From: Streptomyces sp. NBC_00285
GTDB taxonomy: Bacteria; Actinomycetota; Actinomycetes; Streptomycetales; Streptomycetaceae
Direction: 5' to 3'
Length of the DNA: 64,000 nt
NCBI RefSeq assembly: GCF_036174265.1
Contig: NZ_CP108055.1
Span: forward strand, 3,968,001 to 4,032,000
Shown here: positions 25,942 to 35,292 of the stretch, in pieces
Layout: each line of letters opens with the position of its first letter
Numbering within the stretch: the first letter of the stretch is position 1
Position numbers and translations under genes: made by a program
The notes under the pieces: model-generated
What the model saw: only the letters and a program-made list of their open reading frames with translations
The model's database searches: none
Told to the model about the DNA's origin: nothing

Positions 25942-27078
25942 CTACTTGCCGCAGAACTCCGCTTCGAGCACCGCGTCGCTGTTTCCCGACCAGTCACCGT
26001 TGAAGTTGAAGGCGACGGAGTGCCGGCCGTCGGCGGTGGTCACGGCCGCCGAGGAGGAGCCGTGGATGCCGCCGTCGTGGCCCCACACATGGACCCCGCA
26101 GCTGAGCTCGCGGTCGATCAGGCCGAGGCCGTAGCCCGCATTGGGGATGCCTTCGACCGCCACGGTGGTCTTCATCTCCTTCAGCTGCTTCGGCGGGAGG
26201 AGCCTGCCCCTGAGCAGGGCCGAGTAGAAGCGGTCCAGATCGGCCGAGTCGGAGATCATCTCGCCCGCCGAGGAGGCCAGCGAGGGGTTCAGCCTCGTGA
26301 CGTCGTACGTCGGTCCCGTCGCCGTCTGCGCCAGCTTGGAGTAGGCCCGGCTGCTGGGCTGCGGGACGGTGACGCGGGTGCCCGGGACCGAGGTGGCCCT
26401 CAGGTGCAGGGGGCCGATGATGCGGTGGCGGATCTCCTCGCCGTACGACCGGCCGGTGACCTTCTGGATCACCATGCCCGCCACGACGTAGTTGGTGTTG
26501 GAGTAGTTCCAGGACGCGCCCGGCGCGAAGTCCGGCTTGTGGGTCATGGCGATCGCGACGAGTTCCCCGGCGCTCTTGGTGTCGTAACGGTGCTTGAGGA
26601 AGCCGTCCTTGAGGAAGTACGTCCGCCCGAACGTGTCGTCGGCGGTGTAGTTGAAGATTCCGCTCGTGTGGTTGAGGAGCTGGCGGACCGTGATCCGGCC
26701 GCCGTCGTGGCCGTTGCCGTGGACCAGGCCCGGCAGCCACTTGTCGACCTTGTCGTCGAGCGACAGCCGCCCTTCCGCCTCCAGTTGGAGCAGCACGGTG
26801 GAGACGAAGGTCTTGGTGATGGAGCCGACGCGGTAGCGGTCGTCCGCCGAACGCGGCGCGTGTGTCCTGAGATCGCCGACCCCGGCGGTGGCCGACCAGG
26901 TGCTCCGGCCGTCCTTCGCCGTCAGCGTCACGCCCGGCACACCGTCCTTCACCGCGGCACGGACGGCCTGCCGGGTGGCCGCATGAGTATCGGACCCGGC
27001 CGCCATCGCCGGGGCGGCGAGGCCGGTCGTGAGTGCCACGGCAGTCGCCCCGACCACCACAGTCGTACGTACGGTCAT
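25942..27078 (-). CDS. Secreted serine hydrolase, class C beta-lactamase/D-Ala-D-Ala carboxypeptidase family
   Basis: This 378-residue exported enzyme starts behind AGGGGGAAGAG and has a signal peptide ending near AMAAG (residue 28). The penicillin-recognising motifs are in order: S86-I-T-K89, Y192-S-N194 and HDGG in the C-terminal third. It resembles the R61-type DD-peptidase group and probably acts on peptidoglycan or a D-amino acid ester or peptide. The neighbouring metallophosphoesterase is on the same strand, 100 bp upstream. Confidence 0.88.
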   Translation of the reverse strand: MTVRTTVVVGATAVALTTGLAAPAMAAGSDTHAATRQAVRAAVKDGVPGVTLTAKDGRSTWSATAGVGDLRTHAPRSADDRYRVGSITKTFVSTVLLQLEAEGRLSLDDKVDKWLPGLVHGNGHDGGRITVRQLLNHTSGIFNYTADDTFGRTYFLKDGFLKHRYDTKSAGELVAIAMTHKPDFAPGASWNYSNTNYVVAGMVIQKVTGRSYGEEIRHRIIGPLHLRATSVPGTRVTVPQPSSRAYSKLAQTATGPTYDVTRLNPSLASSAGEMISDSADLDRFYSALLRGRLLPPKQLKEMKTTVAVEGIPNAGYGLGLIDRELSCGVHVWGHDGGIHGSSSAAVTTADGRHSVAFNFNGDWSGNSDAVLEAEFCGK

Positions 27079-27178
27079 CTCTTCCCCCTGTTTCGGGCAC
27101 GCCCGGTCAGCGTGATCGGCGGGAGAGACCCCCGCCTGAGGAAGAAGGTTGAGGTGGATCAAAGGGGTTGGGCCGGTT

Positions 27179-28948
27179 TCAGCCCTTCTTCAACACCAGC
27201 TCCGTGTTCCGGTCCACCGAGCCGCCGCCCAGCTTGTCGCTCGAACCGGGGGCGTTGTAGGCCAGTTCGCGGTAGAGGGCCGCGAGGCCGGTCTGGGAGA
27301 GGTCGGCGAAGTCGGTGCGGTGCGGGGCCGCGGACTCGACCAGGGTGGTGAAGATCGAGATCGTGCCGTCCTTGTTGTCCACCAGCTCGATGACCCGGGC
27401 CAGGTGCGGGAAGTCGATGTGGGAGGCGGTGGAGATCTCCCAGAAGGAGCGGCCGTCGGGAGCCGAGTGGGCGGTGATCACATTGCGGTGGATGTGGCCG
27501 TTGACCCAGGCCAGGACGTTGCTGTGGCTGGCGAGCAGGGCGACGACGTCCTGGCCGCCGTACCGCCGCTCGCCCGGGTGGGCCGGGTCCCGGCGGAAGT
27601 TGTCCATCGAGTCGCTGGTGTGGTGGCTGAAGACGACGACGAAGGAGTCCTTGTTCTCCCGCAGCGTCCGCTCCAGCCACCGCAGCTGCTTGGTGCCGAT
27701 GGACCCCTCGTAGTGGCCGCCCGGATCGGTGGTGTCGAGGCTGACGCCCACGACGTCGTCGGAGATGCGGAAGCTGTAGTACTGGGTGCCCGCGTCGAGG
27801 TTGGCGGTGGAGTAGCCGTGGCCGACCGGGCCGACACCCCGGTACGCGGGGTCGAGGTGGGCCGTGAGGTAGTCGCGGGCCGTGTAGGGGGCGCGCCGTT
27901 CGTCGGGGGTGACCGAGCGCATGTTCCGGGCGTGCGCCTTGAGCAGGTCGCGGAAGTTGTGGCCCTGGGGGTCGCCGGCCTTGCGGATCATGTCCTGGAG
28001 CTTCTTCGCCTCGGACGCGGGCAGCGACATGAGCTTCTTGCCGCCGACGGCGTACTCGGCGAGCCAGGAGTCGCCGTGGCCGTAGCAGCCCAGCGGCAGG
28101 CTGTCGTGGTTGCCGACCGTGGAGTACCAGGGGATGTTCAGGCCGGGGCTGTTCACCTCGCGGATGGCGGCGGCCAGGTAGCCCGACAGGTGCGGGAAAC
28201 CGAGCTGCTTGTCCTGGTCGCGGGTGGTCGAGTCGGGCTGCCAGTACTGCTTGAGGCCGCTGTTCTGGACGCCCTCGTAGTGGCGCGGGTCCCCGGAGTT
28301 GGGGGTGATGCGGCCACCGCTCATGACGGTGAGGAACCAGTCCAGTTCGTGGCGGGAGTTGTTGTCCGTGTTGTCGCCGGTCGTCATGGCGAACTGGAGC
28401 GGGGCGCCGGTGACGGGCCCGCCGCGCAGCGCGTTGACCCGCTCGACGAGCGAGATCGCCCCGGGCACGGTGAGCGCCTCCTGGGGCCGCCAGGAGTGCA
28501 CGTCGGTCGAGCGCAGGTACTCCAGGCGCATCGGGTGCTGGCTGTCCATCAGGTGCAGGTCGGTGAACTGCACGAACGCGGCCAGCGAGGTACGCCGCCC
28601 GGCCCGCCCGGACTTCGGGGCGGCGAGGTCGGAGCGCACCTTGCGGCTCCAGCCGGCGCCGTCGCCGAGCCGCCGGTAGCCGGAGCTCGTGCGCGGGGCC
28701 GCGATGGAGGCGACGGTGGTGCCGCGGGTGTACGGGGCGAGGGGCACCTCGACCGGGGCGGCGGCCTGGTGGACGGACTGGGCGACCGGCGCCTCGGCGG
28801 CGGCACCGGTGCCCGTCGCGGCCTGGCTGTCGGTGGGCCGCAAGGCGTAGCCGACGCCCACGGAGACGGCGGCGGCGCCCGCGGCGGCGAGGACGGTACG
28901 GCGGTGGACCCCCAGCGTGGTGCTGGCGACAGAGCGTGTGCGCGACAT
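27179..28948 (-). CDS. Tat-exported metallophosphoesterase (TIGR03767-like)
   Basis: The ATG behind GGGGAGATCGCGCC gives 589 residues. A twin-arginine signal HRRTVLAAAG lies near residues 15-24. Calcineurin-like metal ligands appear in order: FTDLHLMD, TTGDNTDNN, TVGNHDS, FSHHTSD and NGHIHRN. This fits the actinobacterial TIGR03767 family of exported phosphoesterases, whose substrates are unknown. The frame stays open upstream to 29107, but the Tat signal and ribosome binding site define the start. Confidence 0.86.
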   Translation of the reverse strand: MSRTRSVASTTLGVHRRTVLAAAGAAAVSVGVGYALRPTDSQAATGTGAAAEAPVAQSVHQAAAPVEVPLAPYTRGTTVASIAAPRTSSGYRRLGDGAGWSRKVRSDLAAPKSGRAGRRTSLAAFVQFTDLHLMDSQHPMRLEYLRSTDVHSWRPQEALTVPGAISLVERVNALRGGPVTGAPLQFAMTTGDNTDNNSRHELDWFLTVMSGGRITPNSGDPRHYEGVQNSGLKQYWQPDSTTRDQDKQLGFPHLSGYLAAAIREVNSPGLNIPWYSTVGNHDSLPLGCYGHGDSWLAEYAVGGKKLMSLPASEAKKLQDMIRKAGDPQGHNFRDLLKAHARNMRSVTPDERRAPYTARDYLTAHLDPAYRGVGPVGHGYSTANLDAGTQYYSFRISDDVVGVSLDTTDPGGHYEGSIGTKQLRWLERTLRENKDSFVVVFSHHTSDSMDNFRRDPAHPGERRYGGQDVVALLASHSNVLAWVNGHIHRNVITAHSAPDGRSFWEISTASHIDFPHLARVIELVDNKDGTISIFTTLVESAAPHRTDFADLSQTGLAALYRELAYNAPGSSDKLGGGSVDRNTELVLKKG

Positions 28949-29180
28949 GGCGCGATCTCCCCGAGTGCGAACTGCGTCGGCAGTGGTCACGGGTGATCGC
29001 GTCAGCGAACAACCCGCTCTCACTGGATGCTTGGCACTGGGGATGACCTGCGCGTGAACGAGACAGCAACGCGCAACACCGATCACCGTACGTCGATCTT
29101 GGCCCACCCTGCGCGTTCATGAGCGCTCGTCGAACAGCCGGGGAGCGGCTACGCCGCGTTCATCTTCCGGGGTAGGACAC

Positions 29181-29630
29181 CTATCCCCCGGGCCGTCCGG
29201 TCACCGGCCGCTCCCGCCACAGGCGCAGGCCGAAGTCGACCGCGGGCACCCGTGTCAGCGCGGGTACCGCGTCCAGGTCGTGCCATGCGGCCATGTCCGT
29301 GGAGCCGCCGATCTCGTTGCGCAGTTCGCCGCCGACGACCCGGGCCTCGTACATGAGCCCCACGTGCTGCTGGTCGACCCTGCGGCCGAAGCGGCGCCGG
29401 GCGGGGAAGCGCACCGACCGCACGCCGAGCAGACCGGTGACCTCGACGTGGTGGCCCGTCTCCTCCTCCACCTCGCGCAGCACGGTGTCGTACGGGTCCT
29501 CGCCGTGTTCCATGCCGCCGCCGGGCAGCGCCCACTCGGCCCGCCCGTGGCCGTCGATCCAGCGGGCGAGCAGGAGTTGTCCGTCGCGGACGCATATGGC
29601 GTAGGCCGCCACCCTCAACTTCTTGCGCAT
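29181..29630 (-). CDS. NUDIX hydrolase
   Basis: This 149-residue enzyme has a full Nudix box starting GGGMEHGEDPYDTVLREVEE and ending in ETG, near residues 36-58. Such enzymes hydrolyse nucleoside diphosphates linked to another moiety. It begins 10 bp behind the PPOX gene and is the third gene of a short operon with the VOC protein. The substrate is unknown. Confidence 0.88.
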   Translation of the reverse strand: MRKKLRVAAYAICVRDGQLLLARWIDGHGRAEWALPGGGMEHGEDPYDTVLREVEEETGHHVEVTGLLGVRSVRFPARRRFGRRVDQQHVGLMYEARVVGGELRNEIGGSTDMAAWHDLDAVPALTRVPAVDFGLRLWRERPVTGRPGG

Positions 29631-29639
29631 ACGCCGAAG

Positions 29640-30521
29640 TTAGTGCGCCGGGTCCGGATTGGCCGGTGAGTATTCGGGCGCGGACCAGCGCAGCGGGAGG
29701 GCCGACGGGGTCTCGACGACCTCTCGTACGGTGAAGCGGACCCTGCGATCCGGGCCGAAGTCGGTGTGCGCCTCGCCCGTCAGCTGCAGTGCCGTGCCGG
29801 TCGTCCAGTCGAGGAACAGCAGGCCGGCCCGTGGGTCGGCGGCGAGGTTGCCCAGGGTCAGGAACATCGAGTTGCCGGGGTAGTCGGGCCAGCTGAGCTC
29901 GCCCGGTGAACAGGCCTGTACGAAGCCGGGGTTGCCGCCCCGATGGCTGACGTCGGCCCCGCCCCCGTGTACGGACGCCAGGAAGAAGGTGTCCGCCGCG
30001 GTGATGAACTCGGCCTGTGCGGGCGTGAGTTCACCGCCGTGCACGGCACTGCCTCGCCGACGGTCGGCCACCACCTCGTACCCCTGTCTCCGCTGCAGGT
30101 ACTTCGGGCAGTTCGCGAACACCTGGTCGGCCTCCACCGCGAACCCCCGCGCCGTGGGGTCTAGTCGGCCGTTGAGACGCATACGGCGACGGGTCCGGGG
30201 GTCGAGGGCGATCGTGCCGACGGGTGTGCCGGGTGTGGCGAACGCCGTCGCGAGGGGGTCGGCCGGCAGCCACCCGCCCGCGACGGAGATGCGGCGCGGA
30301 CCCGTCGCCCGGACGAAGCCCGGCGTCCCCGTGAGCGGCGACGCCCAGACCCGGCCCGTGGCGGGGTCCGCGGCACCGGCGACGAGCAGGGGCTGCAGTT
30401 CCAGGAAGGCCGCGGCGACCTCCCTGATGCCCTGGCCGACCGAGCGGCCCACGTGATCCGCCTGCTCACGCACTCCCACCCGGTCCTGCACGGCACGCGA
30501 GCCCGCGTGATAGACCGCCAT
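29640..30521 (-). CDS. Pyridoxamine 5'-phosphate oxidase family protein
   Basis: This 293-residue protein resembles the larger flavin- or F420-binding PPOX-like oxidoreductases. The segments GRVWASPLTGTPGFVRA near residues 56-72 and GNSMFLTLGNLAADPRAGLLFLDW near 220-243, written here as family landmarks, fit the split-barrel fold. It overlaps nothing and follows the VOC gene by two bases, so it is co-transcribed. A role in oxidising or detoxifying a small electrophile would fit the VOC partner, but this is inference. Confidence 0.78.
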   Translation of the reverse strand: MAVYHAGSRAVQDRVGVREQADHVGRSVGQGIREVAAAFLELQPLLVAGAADPATGRVWASPLTGTPGFVRATGPRRISVAGGWLPADPLATAFATPGTPVGTIALDPRTRRRMRLNGRLDPTARGFAVEADQVFANCPKYLQRRQGYEVVADRRRGSAVHGGELTPAQAEFITAADTFFLASVHGGGADVSHRGGNPGFVQACSPGELSWPDYPGNSMFLTLGNLAADPRAGLLFLDWTTGTALQLTGEAHTDFGPDRRVRFTVREVVETPSALPLRWSAPEYSPANPDPAH

Positions 30522-30523
30522 GG

Positions 30524-30967
30524 CTAGAAGAACCCGCAGGTCGGAGCCGATCCGGAGGGTGCCGGGGAATCCTCGGCACCGCTCGGGACGGAGATCTCCA
30601 GGCGGGTGCCGTCGGGGTCGTGGAAGAAGATGCCGCCCGACCCGGCGCCCTCGCGGTGGGCGACCACGCCGTCGTACGCGAAGTCCACGCCGTACTCGCG
30701 CAGCGCCTCCTCGTACTGCCGGACCTTGTCGATCGAGTCCGCCTCCAGGGCGAGGTGGTGCAGGCCCGCGCGGTCGGGGCCGTACGGCTGCTGTGCCTGC
30801 TGCCAGAGGGTGAGGACGAGGGTCTCGCCGTCACCGAGGAAGGCGTAGCGGCGGCCCTCCTCCTTGCCCTCGGCGAGGGGCGTGAAGCCGAGGACGTCCC
30901 GGTAGAAGGCGAGCGAACGGTCGAGGTCGGTGACGTTCAGGCCTATGTGGCCGGTGCGCAAGGTCAC
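30524..30967 (-). CDS. VOC family protein (glyoxalase/dioxygenase superfamily)
   Basis: The GTG start behind AAGGGGAC gives 147 residues. The first beta-alpha-beta unit opens with TGHIGLNVTDLDRSLAFYRD and the second ends in IFFHDPDGTRLEI. Metal-binding positions typical of the superfamily are H6, a histidine in LHHLALEA and a glutamate near residue 126. It is divergent from the CGNR regulator with a repeated operator-like sequence between them and heads the VOC-PPOX-NUDIX operon. Confidence 0.83.
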   Translation of the reverse strand: MTLRTGHIGLNVTDLDRSLAFYRDVLGFTPLAEGKEEGRRYAFLGDGETLVLTLWQQAQQPYGPDRAGLHHLALEADSIDKVRQYEEALREYGVDFAYDGVVAHREGAGSGGIFFHDPDGTRLEISVPSGAEDSPAPSGSAPTCGFF

Positions 30968-31001
30968 GGCTGTCCCCTTTGGTTCGGCTGATCCACTCAC
31001 T

Positions 31002-31029
31002 TAACCCTTGTAAGTGACTTTAAAGGTTA
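31002..31029. promoter_or_regulatory. Operator-like inverted repeat between VOC operon and CGNR regulator
   Basis: TAACCCTT and AAAGGTTA form a 7-of-8 inverted repeat with 12 bases between. It lies in the middle of the divergent promoter region and is the natural target for the CGNR protein. Confidence 0.45.
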
Positions 31030-31090
31030 GGATCGGCAAGCGCAACCAGTCACGTAGTCTTGACCGGTTAGCACGGAAAGGGAGCCCCAC

Positions 31091-31633
31091 ATGTCCGCCC
31101 CCCGCGACCCCCGCCCGCTCACCGGTGAGCCGCTCGCGCTCGACCTGCTCAACACGCGGTGGATGAGCGAGGGGAGCCGGCAGGACCTCCTCACCGATGT
31201 CGACGGACTCGCGGTGTGGCTCGACTCGGCCGGGCTGAGGGACGCCCACACCCCGGACGCCGGAATGCTGCGGCACCTCCTCCAGGCCCGGGAGGCCCTG
31301 CACACGGTGGTGGACGGCTCCCTGGAGAAGGGGGCGCCGCTGGTCGACGCCGTGCTCGGGCACGGACGCGTCCGGGTCTCGCTCACCCCTCAAGGGCCGG
31401 TCGAGCGGCCCGAGTTGAGCGACCCCGCCTGGGCCCCGGCCTGGCTCGCCGCCCGCAACTACCTGTGGCTGCTCGGCACCGCGCCGGACCGGATCCGGCC
31501 ATGCGCCCACGAGTCGTGCGTACTCCACTTCTTCGACACGTCGAGGAACGGCACCCGGCGCTGGTGCTCGATGGCGACCTGCGGCAACCGCGCGAAGGCA
31601 TCCCGGCACTACGCGCGCGCCAAGGACGCCTGA
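31091..31633 (+). CDS. CGNR zinc finger (ABATE domain) transcriptional regulator
   Basis: This 180-residue protein has the N-terminal ABATE stress-sensing domain (opening with GEPLALDLLNTRW) and a C-terminal treble-clef zinc finger with C138, C143, C159 and C164 followed by GNR at 165-167. These are putative DNA-binding regulators that often sit beside the operon they control. Here that is the divergent VOC/PPOX/NUDIX operon. Confidence 0.85.
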   Translation: MSAPRDPRPLTGEPLALDLLNTRWMSEGSRQDLLTDVDGLAVWLDSAGLRDAHTPDAGMLRHLLQAREALHTVVDGSLEKGAPLVDAVLGHGRVRVSLTPQGPVERPELSDPAWAPAWLAARNYLWLLGTAPDRIRPCAHESCVLHFFDTSRNGTRRWCSMATCGNRAKASRHYARAKDA

Positions 31634-31717
31634 ACCGGGGCCACCTGCGCCGAAGGCCCTGGACCGAGGCTTCCTGCGGCGAGAACCCCTGGGGCGAATT
31701 GCCCGGTTGGTCACGCA

Positions 31718-31729
31718 TATTGGCCAATA
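31718..31729. promoter_or_regulatory. Perfect 12-bp palindrome upstream of the subtilase
   Basis: TATTGGCCAATA is a perfect palindrome about 200 bp before the subtilase start. The 295-bp gap 31634-31928 is otherwise relatively AT-rich and must contain the protease promoter, but no clear -35/-10 pair stands out. Confidence 0.4.
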
Positions 31730-31928
31730 CCACGAAAGCCCGTGAACAACCCAAAGGGCATCGCGGGTTTTCCCCATACACCCATATCGATTCGGTCAAC
31801 TCTCCCTAAACATCCTTCCCATGGGTAAAGCTGGGCGCTCATCCGGGGTCTCCTTCCGGATCATCGTGATCAGGGCCGATCGGTTCCGGTCACACGCCTG
31901 CTCGTTCCTTTACCTACAAGGGATGCCG

Positions 31929-34900
31929 ATGACCCTCACCCCCCAGCCCACACCGACAACGGGCGCGAGACGTGTGGCGCGAATAGCGGTGGCCGCCGGT
32001 CTGGTCGCCGCCCTGTCCGCGGCGGGACCGATACCCATGGCCTTCTCCGCCGCCGCGGACGACGCGCCCGCCGCTTCCGACCCGGGCCTGAAGCCCGCTG
32101 CCGCGAAGCTCGGTTCGGACGACGCCGACGCGCTCGCCGAGGCCAAGGCCGACGGCGCCAAGAGCATCACGTTGATGGTCGCCACCGCCCCCGGCAGGAC
32201 CGAGCAGGTCGCCGCGGAGCTGGACGCGGTCAAGGGCGGCATGGTGGGCCTCACGTACGACAAGCTCGGCTACGTCCGGGCCACCGTCCCCACCGCGAAG
32301 GCGGACTCGGCCATCGCCGCCGCCGCGAAGCTCTCCTCCGTGCACGGCATCGACGTCAAGCAGGACATCCCGCTGGACGACCCCACGCCGAGCGCCGACA
32401 CCGTCAAGGGTGCCAAGAGCAGCAAGGGCGAGGCCCCGGTCACCTACCCGGCGCCCGACAAGAAGACCCCCGCCACGAACCCGTACAACCCGTCCTTCGA
32501 GACGGGCGCCGTCGACTTCGTGAAGGACCACCCGAAGGCGGACGGCCGCGGCGTCACCATCGGCATCCTGGACTCCGGCGTCGACCTCGGCCACCCGGCG
32601 CTGCAGAAGACCACCACCGGTGAGCGGAAGATCGTCGACTGGGTGACGTCGACCGACCCGGTCTCCGACGGCGACGCCACCTGGCGCCGGATGAACAACC
32701 CCGTCAGCGGCCCGACCTTCACCATCGCGGGCGCCACCTGGAAGGCCCCGGCGGGCTCCTACCAGTTCAACCTGTTCCGCGAGTCGGTCACCGCCGGCGG
32801 TGACGCCAAGGGCGACGCCAACCGCGACGGCGACACCACCGACGTCTGGGGCGTCCTCTACGACGCGGCCGCCGGAACCGTCCGGGTCGACCTGAACAAC
32901 AACAACGACTTCTCCGACGACACCCCGATGAAGCCGTACAAGGACGGCTACCAGGTCGGCTACTTCGGCACGGACAACCCGTCGACCGACGTCGTCGAGC
33001 GCCAGCCCTTCGTCGTCGAGATCCGCAAGGACGTCGTCTACGACGCCGCCGGGAGCAAGGCCGACTACGTCAACATCGGCGTCATCGAGTCCGAACACGG
33101 CACCCACGTCGCCGGCATCACCGCCGCCAAGGGCCTGTTCGGCGGCCGGATGAACGGCGCGGCCCCGGGCGCGAAGATCGTCTCCTCGCGTGCCTGCACC
33201 TGGAGCGGCGGCTGCACCAACGTGGCGCTGACCGAGGGCATGATCGACCTCGTCGTCAACCGCGGCGTCGACATCGTCAACATGTCGATCGGCGGCCTGC
33301 CCGCCCTCAACGACGGCAACAACGCGCGCGCCGAGCTGTACACGCGCCTCATCGACACCTACGGCGTCCAGCTCGTGATCTCCGCGGGCAACTCCGGCTC
33401 CGGCGCGAACACCATCGGCGACCCCGGCCTGGCCGACAAGGTCATCTCGGTGGGCGCGGCCATCTCCAAGGAGACCTGGGCCTCCAACTACGGCTCGCAG
33501 GTGACGAAGAAGTACTGGCTGATGCCCTTCTCCTCGCGCGGTCCGCGTGAGGACGGCGGCTTCGCGCCGACCCTCGTCGCCCCCGGCGCCGCGATCAACA
33601 CCACGCAGACCTGGCTGCCGGGCTCCCCGGTCGCCGAGTCGGGCTACACGCTGCCGGCCGGCTACTCGATGCTCCAGGGCACCTCGATGGCCTCCCCGCA
33701 GGCCGCCGGCGCCTCCGCGCTGCTGCTGAGCGCCGCCAAGCAGAAGGGCATCGCGCTCTCCCCGCAGGTCCTGCGCACGGCACTGACCTCGACCGCCGGC
33801 CACATCAAGGGTCTGCAGGCGTACGAGGAAGGCGCGGGCCGCATCGACATCGTCGACGCCTGGGACGCCATCACGCACAAGGCGACCGCCGCGGACTACA
33901 CCGTCAAGGCGCCCGTCGACACCGCGCTCGACCAGCTGCTGAAGACCCCCGGCTTCGGCACCGGTGTCTACGACCGCGAGGGCGGCCTGAAGGCCGGCCA
34001 GAAGAAGACGTACGACGTCACGATCACCCGTACGTCCGGCGTGGACAAGCCGGTCCGGCACAAGCTGCGCATCGAGAACAACGCCGGTGACACCTTCAAG
34101 GTCGTCGGCAAGGGCGACGTGAGTCTCCCGCTCAACCAGCCGGTGACCGTCAAGGTCCAGGCCGCTCCGAAGTCCGCGGGCATCAAGAGCGCCATCCTGG
34201 AGCTCGACGACCCGAGGACCGAGGGTGTCGACAAGCAGATCATGACCACGGTCATCGTCTCGACGCCGGTGCAGTACACCTTCTCCGCGTCGAACACCGT
34301 GCAGCGCAACAGCACGCAGCACTACTTCCTGACCGTCCCCGAGGGCGCCACCGCTCTGGAGGTCGCGATCGGCGGGCTCAAGGACAAGAGCCAGACCCGC
34401 TTCATCTCGATCCACCCGTACGGCGTCGCGGTCGAGGACACCGGCACCCCGTACTGCTACAGCAACTACCCGAACACCAACGGCTGCAAGCCCGACGCGC
34501 GTTCGTACGCGAACCCGCAGGCCGGTGTCTGGGAGGTCGAGGTCGAGTCGCGCCGCACCTCGGCGCTGCTCGACAACCCGTACAAGCTGGACGTCGCCGT
34601 CTACAGCGCGGTCTTCGACCCGGCGACCGTGACCGTCCCCGAGGCCAAGGTCAACACCCCGGTCAGCGCCTCCTGGACGGTGACCAACAAGTTCGCCGCG
34701 ATCGACGGCAAGCTGGCCGGCGGCCCCCTCGGCTCGTCCAAGACGGCCCGCCCGACGATCACCGAAGGCGTCGTCCAGACCAGCACGGTCGAGGTGCCCG
34801 CGGGCGCCACGTCCCTCAACGTCGCCATCGGCAACGTCTCCGACCCGTCCGCCGACCTCGACCTGGCGGTCAAGAACGCGGCGGGCACCGTGGTCGGCAG

Positions 34901-35231
34901 CTCCGCCGACGGTGACTCGGAGGAGGCGGTCTCGGTCGCCTCGCCCGCCGCCGGCACGTACACCGTCGAGGTCACGGGCTACTCGGTCCCGGCCGGCTCC
35001 ACCGCATACGACTACCAGGACGTGTTCTTCTCCAGCGCCCTGGGCACCGTCACCGTCTCCGACGGGCCGGTCAAGCTCGGCACGGGCGCCTCGGCGACCG
35101 TCTCCGGCAGCGTCACCGCCCTGGCGGCCGCACCGGCGGGCCGTGAGTTCTTCGGCCAGGTCAGCCTCGTCAACGCGCGCGGCACGGTCGCCGGCATCGG
35201 CAGCGTGAAGATCGAGAAGGTCACGCCGTAA
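31929..35231 (+). CDS. Large secreted subtilisin-like serine peptidase (S8)
   Basis: The ATG behind AAGGGATGCCG gives 1100 residues. A signal peptide ends near residue 43, then comes a propeptide of about 130 residues. The S8 catalytic triad is complete: D215 in GILDSGVD, H390 in EHGTHVAGI and S586 in GTSMASPQ. An unusually long insertion lies between Asp and His, rich in Gly/Asp with an NNNNDFSDD stretch that could bind calcium. About 480 residues of beta-sandwich-like C-terminal domains follow. It is monocistronic with a strong terminator. Extracellular protein degradation is the expected role. Confidence 0.92.
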   Translation: MTLTPQPTPTTGARRVARIAVAAGLVAALSAAGPIPMAFSAAADDAPAASDPGLKPAAAKLGSDDADALAEAKADGAKSITLMVATAPGRTEQVAAELDAVKGGMVGLTYDKLGYVRATVPTAKADSAIAAAAKLSSVHGIDVKQDIPLDDPTPSADTVKGAKSSKGEAPVTYPAPDKKTPATNPYNPSFETGAVDFVKDHPKADGRGVTIGILDSGVDLGHPALQKTTTGERKIVDWVTSTDPVSDGDATWRRMNNPVSGPTFTIAGATWKAPAGSYQFNLFRESVTAGGDAKGDANRDGDTTDVWGVLYDAAAGTVRVDLNNNNDFSDDTPMKPYKDGYQVGYFGTDNPSTDVVERQPFVVEIRKDVVYDAAGSKADYVNIGVIESEHGTHVAGITAAKGLFGGRMNGAAPGAKIVSSRACTWSGGCTNVALTEGMIDLVVNRGVDIVNMSIGGLPALNDGNNARAELYTRLIDTYGVQLVISAGNSGSGANTIGDPGLADKVISVGAAISKETWASNYGSQVTKKYWLMPFSSRGPREDGGFAPTLVAPGAAINTTQTWLPGSPVAESGYTLPAGYSMLQGTSMASPQAAGASALLLSAAKQKGIALSPQVLRTALTSTAGHIKGLQAYEEGAGRIDIVDAWDAITHKATAADYTVKAPVDTALDQLLKTPGFGTGVYDREGGLKAGQKKTYDVTITRTSGVDKPVRHKLRIENNAGDTFKVVGKGDVSLPLNQPVTVKVQAAPKSAGIKSAILELDDPRTEGVDKQIMTTVIVSTPVQYTFSASNTVQRNSTQHYFLTVPEGATALEVAIGGLKDKSQTRFISIHPYGVAVEDTGTPYCYSNYPNTNGCKPDARSYANPQAGVWEVEVESRRTSALLDNPYKLDVAVYSAVFDPATVTVPEAKVNTPVSASWTVTNKFAAIDGKLAGGPLGSSKTARPTITEGVVQTSTVEVPAGATSLNVAIGNVSDPSADLDLAVKNAAGTVVGSSADGDSEEAVSVASPAAGTYTVEVTGYSVPAGSTAYDYQDVFFSSALGTVTVSDGPVKLGTGASATVSGSVTALAAAPAGREFFGQVSLVNARGTVAGIGSVKIEKVTP

Positions 35232-35251
35232 CACTTCTCCGTACGGCGAAA

Positions 35252-35284
35252 AGGGGCGGGCGTCCGTGAGGGCGCCCGCCCTTT
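35252..35284 (+). terminator. Terminator of the subtilase gene
   Basis: GGGCGGGCG and CGCCCGCCC form a 9-bp stem with a 10-base loop and a short T run (CCCTTT). Confidence 0.75.
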
Positions 35285-35292
35285 CGCATGCC

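Noticed and set aside
31914..35234. Very long antisense frame of over 1100 codons opposite the subtilase gene
   Set aside because: It mirrors the GC-biased codon positions of the real gene, lacks a ribosome binding site and family features, and the sense protein has a complete S8 triad.
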